Assembly: GCA_963920665.1 (NCBI GenBank)
Contig: OY987273.1
Span: 12,092,501-12,156,500, forward strand
Direction of reading: 5' to 3'
Length of the DNA stretch: 64,000 nucleotides
Source of the DNA: Straminergon stramineum
Lineage: Eukaryota; Streptophyta; Bryopsida; Hypnales; Calliergonaceae
Under the pieces are notes generated by a model that saw only the letters and a program-made list of their open reading frames with translations, was not told where the DNA came from and ran no database searches. Each line of letters begins with the position of its first letter. Position 1 is the first letter of the stretch. The position numbers and the translations under genes were made by a program. Below, one piece after another: positions 55,705-64,000 of the stretch.

Positions 55705-55709
55705 AAAGT
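55705..55709 (+). repeat. Target-site duplication AAAGT (right, copy 1)
   Basis: Identical to 7,757-7,761. Copy 0 sequence continues directly after it. Confidence 0.85.
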
Positions 55710-57283
55710 TTAGGAATGTAGTGCATTCCAAGGAAGGGTATGCCATTAGCGACTGTCTAGATGCAAGGTAGAAGTAGGTCCTAGAATTTTTGATCCCTAT
55801 CTTCTATCTGGAAAAACCTACCCGGGTTACGATTATGGTAGCTAACACCATTTTTGGTGCTATGGAGGGCAAACCAGTCAACTAGGGCAAAGTCATTGGA
55901 GTAGTAGTCTCCAAGCTTGCCACCAACATCAGGAAAGCTAAAACCAGACCAATTGGGCCTTACCTATTCCACCTCTACCATCATGCGAAACTTCTAAGTG
56001 ACGCAGAAATGGTAGAGTACAACACTGGATCCACCATCCTACGATACAGCCTCATAGAGGAAGTAGAGGTGAAGCAGCCGCCAATTGAGGAGGAAGAAGA
56101 GCCGAAAGAGGAGGAGCATCTCTTGGATCGGAGGCGGAGGAAATCCATCGATCTGGCTTCACAAGGGAAATTCCCTACTCAAGAGAAGATTCTGGCGGAA
56201 GAAGGAAGCATATCCGGATTCTTCAAAACCGGATTCAATTGGGTACTACAAGCTCAAGAGTACCATGAGAACCTGGTTGATCTTCTCAAGAGGATCAACA
56301 AGGAGTTGAGGACAGAGCCAGAAGACATACTTGACACTTTGAAAAAACTTCCGAATCTAGAAGCATTGGAGAAGAAGGAGAAGCATATTGAAGGCCTAGA
56401 GAAGGAGAAGATAGACCTTCAAGCTAGGTTGAGCTAGGCTCAAGGAGAATTGGCCGCAGCAAAGCAAAGGGAGAAGGAAGCCCTGCAGCTGGTCAAGAAC
56501 CTATCCAGGTTGGTGGACAAGCCGGTAGATCTGGTTGTGAAGGCCGCTCTCATACAAAACCGGCTTGCAAAAGAAGGACATCTCACCGAATCCAAGGTGA
56601 TCCACATCCTGGTGGACTTCTCATCGAGGATGGATTCTACTTTGAAGGAGATGTGTCAGCTATTGGGACGGATTGATCCAAACCGTATCATGGATTTCTC
56701 CAACTTTCCGGAAATCCACTTTGACACGAAGACTCTGGTGAAGTTAACAGCATCAATGCCATTGTCAGCTAGACCGAAAGCCCCTAGGGAGACTCTTCGG
56801 CATTCTACAAAGCCCTTCTCGACACAACTCGAGAAGACAATCCGAGGAAGTGTGAAGACAGCATGAGAACCAACCAAGTAGCCGGAAGTAGCACAGGAGT
56901 TAGCGCCATCAGAGGTTACAATCTCGCCACCTGTTCCAACATTCCGTCTTCCGAAAAAAGAGGCACTCTAGACACCCAGGTCATTTAGCCGGAGTGACCT
57001 ACCGAGTCGGATTGGGGGATTGACGAATCTAGCCAGGACTCATCCGGAAGGTTTTGAGCACATGATGCAGTCGCAACCAAGGAAGGAGGGGATCCCCATC
57101 GTCTTGGATGACACCTCTCTAGGTGAAGAAGACGAGAGGGAGATCACTCAGATTGAAAAATCTGAGGAAGAGGAGTATCAAACTGGATCAGAAGAAGAAG
57201 AGGAGGAGGACATGGAAGACGAAGACTCGCCTCCAAAAATCCGGAAGATCCAAACCTGGGCAGCGTTGAGGATGACTCCGTGA
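55710..57283 (+). pseudogene. Copy 0 gag-like ORF, C-terminal part
   Basis: The frame continues from 55,709 (FRNVVHSKEGYAISDCLDAR; VLEFLIPIFYLEKPTRVTIM; NTIFGAMEGKPV), homologous to the copies 1/2 domain. A charged middle follows (EEVEVKQPPIEEEEEPKEEE), then a coiled coil (NLEALEKKEKHIEGLEKEKI) and a very acidic C-terminus (KSEEEEYQTGSEEEEEEDME). In-frame TAG appears at least six times (two near 55,770, then 55,886, 56,435, 56,879 and 56,969) and TGA at 56,864. There is no TAA. The C-terminal half differs strongly from copies 1/2, so it represents a subfamily. Confidence 0.6.
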
Positions 57284-58430
57284 AGGCAACTCTGAAAGAA
57301 ACTCCAAGGTCATCCACCCAAGCACCTGCAAGTCAAGGCAAGAGCAGTCAGAAGAAGGCGCAAAAAGCAAAGTAGTTAGAATTTGAATTTTGAATCGAAT
57401 CCGGATTTCCAAATGTAGGCCCGGGTTCCGGATTTGTAGGATCTGACTTTTCCGGGTTTCTCGGGAAGTTTGTGATTGGTCACCTGGATTTCCAGGTGGC
57501 TTTTTGGCCTTTTTGGCTGTGGTTGTTTTGGGTTTTTAAAGTGAGGGGCAAGTTTGTTGCCTCTCATTCCATCCTAGCATTATAATTTGAATTTGGTCAT
57601 CCTTTCTTTAATCTGAGCCACCAAGTGGACCCTCAAGAATTGATCTGTCGTATATCCAACTTTCCTGTGTTTGTTTGTGAGAGTGTTGAAGTGTAAGAGA
57701 GAGGAGGAGGAAAGGAGGAATCCGGATCTGAGGAGACTTGGACCTGATTTGTGAGGAACATTTATGATGTAGTTTAGACTAGTGATTTTGGTCTTGAGCA
57801 CGTGCCTTTGAAACACTGGAACGGGAATCCGATTAGGAGTGGCATGGGTGCGAGTCCGGAATACCAGAGAGGGTTCCGTGCGGGGATAAGCAACCACCAG
57901 TGGAAGAAATCCCCATACCACTTACTAGAAGGTTAGCCAAACCCTAGGATTAGTCTAAGCGAACAACTAACAATCCCCATATCAGTTCTGGTTTTTGTTG
58001 GTCTGACATTGTAGTAGAAAAGTCTAGAAGTGGCTCTGTGCGACTTGCCTTCTAGATTGGTCATCTGGAAAGTTGTGAGAGTGTTTCCGGTCTGATCGAG
58101 TGCAATAGTTGGTCTAAGTGTGTGTTCTGTAGTTTTAAGAGAGAAGAGAGTGTGAGGATACGAGTGGTGAGTCCCCACCCCTCTACAAGATCAAAGGCGA
58201 ACCCTCTACGGGTAAAACAAAGGTACCAAAAACTAGTGTTTGTGTGTGAAGGGACAGATCCATATTCCGGATTGAAGTAGATCCGGATTGGATTTCGGAA
58301 AGGTAGTCATCCAAAGAAGAGAAGAGAGGTGAAGAGAGAACTTAAGTCAATAGAACGGATAATCTCGGCTTGCAACAATAGTCTAGAATCCCTTGGGACG
58401 ATATTTCGAGTTAGTTTACACATTTTGGTG
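55710..58430 (+). mobile_element. LTR-like element copy 0, 3' part
   Basis: The rest of the oldest unit: ORF to 57,283, then about 1.15 kb of 3' sequence. In architecture, though weakly in sequence, it resembles the 3' region of copies 1 and 2 (CCGGATT-rich words, GGTGAGTCCCCACCCCTC near 58,170). The exact right end is unresolved, between about 58,380 and 58,440. Confidence 0.5.
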
Positions 58431-58560
58431 TTGTAAATGGTATTTACTGCCATCTACGTGTATGACAAGTAGACCATTCAAGAAACAATTAGGAGGCTCC
58501 AAACATGAAAATTTTTCTTTTCATACTCTTCAGATGCAGACATTGAAATATGTTCATATA

Positions 58561-58615
58561 GACCCTAAACCCTAAAACCCTAAATGTAGACTCTAAACCC
58601 TAAACCCTAAACCTA
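58561..58615 (-). repeat. Interstitial telomere-like repeats
   Basis: CCCTAAA-type units (about seven, some degenerate) on the plus strand, the complement of TTTAGGG. Confidence 0.6.
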
Positions 58616-58616
58616 A

Positions 58617-58845
58617 CCTACCACATAGAAATTGGGAGAAAGTGGAATCCAAGAAGCATTCCTTTTTCATTATTATATGTGTAGGTCCACTTTCTATTTT
58701 GTGCTGCAAAAATAAGACATTCCTACCACACAAAAATTGGGAGAAAGTGTTATCCAAGGAGCATTCCTCTTTCATTATTATATGTGTAGGTTGACTTTGT
58801 ATTTTCTGTTGTGAAGAATAAAACATTCCTACCACACAAAATTAG
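58617..58845 (+). repeat. Tandem duplication, about 112-bp unit
   Basis: Two units, from CTACCACATAGAAATTGGG and CTACCACACAAAAATTGGG, sharing GGGAGAAAGTG, GAAGCATTCCT or GGAGCATTCCT and TTTCATTATTATATGTGTAG. A third, partial unit starts near 58,830. Confidence 0.75.
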
Positions 58846-59835
58846 GACAAAAACAACAATCAAAGTCCATTGTTCTTGAAATAACCCGAATACCTTTTTT
58901 TGGTGCTAAAATAGGAAACTGCATGAAATATCCAATAGATTGTGAATATTGTTCAAACTTTATAGTTTCGAAATTTGTCATTTTGGGTCGTGGGGCTTTA
59001 AACCTGAATTGGAAAGAGTAGGTGAAGCTTACATTGCGATTGGCATGCAGCCACGATAGTCTTCAGAAGTCAACAAGTAATTATGACAGGAAACCTTGTA
59101 AACTAGACGAGGCTGTAATTTTCGTGGGCCCAGATACTTAATTCAACATTCCATGTCATTTACTATAGTGATTCTTGTTTTTTTCAAAATTGAAAAGTGC
59201 GTGGTTGAGAACGCACGATGAGTTTGCGCTCTTTTGTTCTCGCGCAAGTAGTTGGGACACTCTCTCTAAAGTCACCATCCCATTTGCAAACACCTCTTTT
59301 GAGCTTATTCCTCATTTTTGTCGACGTTGGTGTCCATTTGCTTCTTGCGCTCTTCATTCGACTTATATTGTTACGCCTTGCGAAGTGTTTCAGGAGTTTG
59401 GTTAGCGTTTCATTGTATGTTATTGCCCTCTTCGACAAAGCGTTTTGTTGCGAAGAGTTCGTGGTTAGCTATTCAGATCTCTTTGCTGCTTGAATGTGAC
59501 TCTTTCAATGTAATGCACTCATTAAAGGCTTATATATTACCAATCAATCCTTTATTGTCAATGAGTTGTATATGGTGTTTACTTCTCATTTCTTGATTTG
59601 ATAATACTTGCAGTTGTAAATTTGTAAGTTTCTTGAAGCGCCGTTTTCATAGTTCATTGTAGGACGATGCTCTACGTATGCGGGAGGTTGTTCCGATTAT
59701 GTCGCCGAATTTTTTGGCTTACTAAATATAGAAACATTTGGTACTCTTTAAGAAGCTTTAGAACTTCAGAAATAATGGATTATTGTAGCTCTAGTGTAGG
59801 TGAAAACCAATAGTGGTTTTTGCAAGACATTATCG
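58846..59835. other. Gene-free stretch upstream of the outer palindromes
   Basis: Overlapping ORFs on both strands at 59,175-59,600 show no family resemblance and none is convincingly coding. It may include the promoter or leader of the DUF7869-type gene downstream. Confidence 0.4.
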
Positions 59836-60696
59836 CAATTCAGCTCAAGTCGAGCTGAATTGATGTATAAGATTTTCTAGTAGATCAATACGACGTTTGT
59901 GAACCCCCATTGCAGATTAGCTCGGCTCAAGCTGAATGTCCATTGATTCCACAAAAATGTGATTTGAACAACATTGCCTTCTTAATTATGTGAAATTTAC
60001 AGTACTCTCATTTTATTTGCAACTACAATTTAGCTCGAGTCGAGTTGAAATGGCATATGGGGAGAGTTTAAGACTAAATCAAGTACCAGAATTACTTTAG
60101 TTCTAAAACAAATCAGTTAGAATACATTATATGTAAATTCTATTGTCAAATTCGAACCCCAACCATCGATATAGATTGAATACTTAAAATTCAAATATTA
60201 GATCATTAATTCTTTAAGAATTGCAGTTTAGCTCGAATAGAGCTAAACTAACATATGGCTGCTTTTGCTTGAAACGAGCTAATGTGTTGAAGTCTGTGGA
60301 TGACTAAATGAGTTAGTATAAAAATAAGATATGTCATTCTATTCTCAGGTCCCATATTATGTTTGGAAATTAATCTGAAGTCAAACATCAGCACCTGTTT
60401 AAGTATTATGAAATTGTAACAATGATTGTTTAGCTCGACTCGAGCTAAACTGTTGGGTAGGAGTAATGCGTTTCCAAAAAGGAAGTTCCATTACAACACT
60501 TGAACTCCGATTGAACTGAGGTGTTTCTATGTATCTAGTGCTTTCTTAACGTTTTTTTCACTTGGACTAGAGCTTATTTTGGCCATAATCTAGGATTGCA
60601 TTCTTGGTAGATTTATGTGATATTACTTCTTCTAATGGTGTCGATAGTTTTCCCATAAGTACTGAATATGAAATTCAACTCGAGTCGAGCTGATGT
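59836..60696. repeat. Cluster of six or seven type-A palindromes upstream of the outer DUF7869-type gene
   Basis: Palindromes with core TTAGCTCGANTCGAGCTAA or close variants at 59,836, 59,916, 60,026, 60,225, 60,266 (weak), 60,428 and 60,672. They are irregularly spaced in unrelated AT-rich DNA. The best, at 60,428-60,450, is perfect over 23 bp. The position relative to the gene is like that of the type-B cluster beside the inner DUF7869-type gene, but the sequence differs except for the central TCGANTCGA. Confidence 0.75.
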
Positions 60697-60784
60697 GCAA
60701 TCTGAGATTTTCTCATCTTCAATTGTTGACTACTGTTTCTTATCCTTTATGTCTATCTCGGAATATGTAGGTACTACGAGTTTC

Positions 60785-63613
60785 ATGGAGAATCCAATGG
60801 ACATGATGTTCTCATCGGACGACGAATTCCAAGATGTGGAACACATGAATATTGGTGCTCCAGAGTGCGAAGGTCTTCCATGCCGTCTTTGGGTTACGAA
60901 GTGCGTGACTTTGTATAACAACGAAGGCGTACTTGTTGGTGAAGGTACTTGCCATAGTGTCAACTCTAACTTGGTTCTTAGCGCAAATGGTCCTCTTGGA
61001 GACACACACATAGGGATCCACATTTCCAAGACACATTCTAAAGAGGACATTCCCCATGAGCAAGTGTATTCGCTCGTAGCATGGCCTATTAAACTAGTCC
61101 ACTGCCGTGGAACAAGTCTACACGATCATGATGCCCAAGACACGTTCAATCGTATTCAAGCTAGTCTACAGAACCCTCCCTTTGCATTGTCGACCCGACC
61201 ATATACAAGTATCATCTGGAACCCTCCTCGCGAGACTAGCTTGAAGGCAAAGGAACTTCTCACTCAAGAGTCTATCAACACAGTGTCTAGCAAGGTCTGC
61301 TATAGCAGGAATTGCGTGCAACCATTTCCTAGGGAGAAAATTCGTGCCTTCCATGAACGCATGTACTAGAGATCGACCTTTAAGTTCAGAGCCCACATGA
61401 AGACAAATGTTCACAAGTTGACTCATCATGACTCGCGTAGGAGGAAGATGGTTACGGTAGAAGGGATCAATGTTTGCATGCGAGCGTGGATGCTGATTAC
61501 CGGAGTTCCAGAAGCAACGTTCTATCGTTACCAAACATATGCGAAGAATCAACGAGAAGCCAAGGATCATGATAATTCGAGATTGCTTAAGCCAAGGAAG
61601 TACACAGAACAAGTTGCTACGAAGTTGAAGTGCATTCTAGACAAGGAGGCTGATCACATGCCACATAAGACTACAACTTTGAAGTCAGGAGAGAAAGTTG
61701 TGTCCATGATTCTCCCAGCTACCTTTCAATGGAAGGATCAGATTTCGAAAATCAATGAGGCCAATGTTTCTTTCGGACTTAAGGAGGTCTCCACTTCCAA
61801 CTTGAGCAAGATTAGATCTACTAAGTTCCCAAAGTACGACGTCAAGAAGCCAGGTGATAATTTTGCTCAGTGCGGCACTTGTGACAAATTGCAAGAGCTT
61901 AAAAAGGGTGCTCTAGCTAGCTCTCAAAGCGCTTTAAAATGGTCAATCAAGCTGGACAAGCATCTTGCAATTGCTCGTGCACATAGAGAGTTGTACTATA
62001 CAAACCGTTATATGTCGCATACTTCTCCTCACGAGTGCCTTACAATTGTGCACGACAAGATGGATCATGCCAAGACTGCTTCCCTAGTCTTTTCTCACAA
62101 AAGCAAAGAGACGGATGGCTTAGTGAAGTTGCCCGTTTCCATTACTGGCATGATTGCACATGGTCATGGAGATGTTCGTTATGCACATTATGGCTTGGAT
62201 ATCTTCCCCCACGATTTGAATTATACTATAAGGTCGATGGCAAAGTTGTTGCGAGACTTAGAAGAACCATTGAAGTCTTCTTTTTGCCAATTGTTTGTGG
62301 GGTCAGGGTCAACACCTTTATTTCGCAAGGTCCTCAAAGGCGCAGAGATGTGCGAAGCATTGCTACCCCCAGTCCTAGAAATCTTAGTTATGATGACATC
62401 ATTGCCGCCCATTCTTAATGTGCAAATGGATAATGCCACCGGGGACAACAAGAATAGATATGTTTTATGCTTCTGGTCTCTACTTGTGGCAAAAAAGATC
62501 TTCCGAGAAGTTTACATGAACTTCATGATTGTGGGTCACACGCATGACGACATTGATGCATTGTTTGGAAGATGGAGTATGTTATTGAAGAAGGAGAACT
62601 TTCCAACAATCCCAACTCTCATGAAGTCCTTTATGGATGTAAAGTCCATTCCCACTATCCCTCACCTCATTGAGGAGGTGCTAGACTTCAAGGGATTCAT
62701 TGCAGGTGCATTTGTCGATGGTGATGACATCCTTGTTGGACATACAAAGCCACAACAAGTGAAATTCTACTTGGATTCAAATGGAACTCCAGTCATGAAG
62801 TACAAATTGTTGTGCACTGATGTGGAATGTTTTGGGGAAGATGGCAGAGGTATCAAGTTGTGGAAGGAGGATTCTGAGGGGCGTAGTATGTGGCCTCATG
62901 GAGTGCCATTTCCAGTTCCTCTACAGCCAATGAGGGGTGTGGAGGATATTATGAAAGGCATATTTGGGTTTGGGAAGTATTGGGAGAACTTGTGCAATGT
63001 AGATGTTACTCGAGAGTGCCGAAGGCGTTACAAGCATTTGGTGTACTATTGGTGTGATGTGAGGGATGCTTTGTAGGAACCAATAACTACCTCTAATGTT
63101 CTCAAGGATGGGTTTTGGCCCACTACCCGTATTCAAGTGAATGTAGTAGATCGATTAGGAAAAGATGGCGAGGATCGTGAAGAATTTGGGGAAGATGAAG
63201 TATATGTTGGGTCTCTGAGGGGTCATCCCCAACCATCCTTTAGGGTTGGTTGTGATCTCTTTGAAGGGTAGTTCGTGGTAGTTCGTCCTGCAAATGGTGA
63301 CACACGACCAATTTGGATTGCAAAGGCCTTGTCTAATCCAAATTGTAACCCTAAGAAACTGAATTGTGTTCTCATTCAATACTTGCGCCCAACATCAAGG
63401 AGTCAAGATGTTCAAGACTTCTACATTGGATGGGACAATGAAAGAGGTTTGCGTTGGAAGGTTGATATAGCTGATCCGCTTGTTTGGGAAGAAACGAACG
63501 CTCTCATGACAGCATGGAAGTCTCAAATTCGAAAGGATACTCGCCAATGTTTGCTCAAGATCCAGACTACACAAATTGAGATCATCAACCACATCCTCGC
63601 TTCATATGTTTGA
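60785..63613 (+). pseudogene. DUF7869-type transposase-like gene of the outer element; three in-frame TAGs
   Basis: One frame of about 943 codons from ATG 60,785 (MENPMDMMFSSDDEFQDVEH) to 63,613, interrupted only by TAG at 61,367, 63,074 and 63,269. Motifs in order: CYSRNCVQPFPREKI, TGVPEATFYRYQTYAK, CxxC (QCGTCDKL), HGHGDVRYAHYGLDIFP, VQMDNATGDNKNRYV, VGHTHDDIDALFGRWS and a C-terminal NALMTAWKSQI. It is collinear with the inner gene at 10,133-12,963 and less decayed. The spaced acidic residues fit an RNase H-like DD(E/D) active site (inference; DUF7869 as remembered). Upstream type-A palindromes may lie in its promoter or an intron: a TATGTAG acceptor-like site precedes GTACTACGAG at 60,771. 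An earlier ATG at 60,668 overlaps a palindrome and is less likely the start. Confidence 0.75.
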
Positions 63614-64000
63614 TATGTTTTAATTGGATTCACTTATTTCTTATAGTTCTTGAAGTGATAATATTGTATACTAAATATTTTCATGTATTCCTTGGATAGT
63701 AGTTTTGTTCTATAGTACTAGTGTACTTTTATATATTTTTAATACAATCACTATTATATTTTTGTGTGTTCCTTTCTTTTTAATTCTTGGTATTGTATTT
63801 TCTTATTGATTGAAGAAATTGCATCTAGAAATAAAAAGTGATTGGAAAAAATTGAGTAGTGGATACAACCACTTTTTATTTCGTTAATGTGTTAAGCACT
63901 TGTCACGCTTTCAAATAGGGGTTTGGTTGGTTGTTGCAACTTTCCTGTCTGCAAAGCTCACTTAGCAGCACCAAGTCATGTATTTTTTCAACCGTTCATA
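63614..64000. other. 3' flank of the outer DUF7869-type gene
   Basis: AT-rich, with several possible AATAAA-like signals. The inverted repeat seen on the inner element (CTTATTCGTTAAATTG) is absent, so the end of the outer element lies outside the window or differs. Confidence 0.4.

Noticed and set aside
15455..58615. True telomere or subtelomere
   Set aside because: The three TTTAGGG-like runs are 30-55 bp, degenerate and in different orientations. They are interstitial fragments.
59175..59596. Overlapping ORFs on both strands near 59.2-59.6 kb
   Set aside because: No recognisable domain, three competing frames, and no homologue in the other DUF7869-type element in this window.
7531..63271. 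A variant genetic code with TAG read as glutamine (known in some green algae)
   Set aside because: Several TAGs replace Trp (TGG), Arg or Glu codons, not only Gln. TGA and TAA breaks and frameshifts also occur, and the same genes end in ordinary stops. Methylation-driven decay explains the pattern better. A check of highly expressed host genes would be decisive.

Overview
This is repeat-dense nuclear DNA of a eukaryote, most likely a streptophyte plant (a land plant or streptophyte alga). The evidence is plant-type TTTAGGG-like interstitial repeats at three places, GT-AG introns, a DUF659/hAT transposase, a gag-like plant-transposon ORF and AT-rich spacers. I recognise no ordinary host housekeeping gene. 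Almost every coding stretch belongs to a mobile element, and almost every one carries in-frame stop codons.

The window can be read as a Russian doll, from outside inwards. (0) The flanks, about 1-7,010 and 58,430-64,000, hold a DUF7869-type transposase-like gene (60,785-63,613) and palindromes of type TTAGCTCGANTCGAGCTAA. (1) An old 3.4-kb LTR-like unit, copy 0, spans 7,011 to about 58,430. (2) Its ORF is split by copy 1 of the same family (7,762-55,704, 5-bp duplication AAAGT). (3) The ORF of copy 1 is split by a 44.5-kb element (about 9,588-54,130) with perfect 22-bp terminal inverted repeats. That element carries its own DUF7869-type gene, a large decayed gene of unknown function ('gene Y'), an FCP1/NIF-phosphatase-like gene and dispersed palindromes TATCRTCGAGTCGAYGATA. 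(4) Gene Y is split twice: by a 21.9-kb hAT element (22,988-44,894, perfect 8-bp duplication CACTACAG) and by LTR-like copy 2 (46,962-50,327, 5-bp duplication TGTGG). (5) A 362-bp non-autonomous hAT derivative (31,394-31,755) sits inverted inside the big hAT element.

The hAT element is the most unusual object. Besides a DUF659/hAT transposase it carries a protein-kinase gene, a RING-H2 gene and two coiled-coil genes. The RING gene and both coiled-coil genes share an N-terminal domain I do not recognise. Arrays of a 12-bp motif, GCGACYGCGGGT, lie upstream of each of its five genes, always in the same orientation relative to the gene, and also beside both element ends. Three elements in the window thus each have a private dispersed motif confined to that element: GC-rich arrays in the hAT element, one palindrome family in the inner DUF7869 element and another around the outer DUF7869 gene.

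In-frame stops are overwhelmingly TAG (about 36 TAG, 10 TGA and 4 TAA by hand count). Where an intact relative can be compared, most are CAG to TAG, CTGG to CTAG or CGA to TGA, the pattern expected from deamination of methylated CHG and CG sites in silenced transposons. All positions and comparisons were read by eye; no alignment or database search was run.
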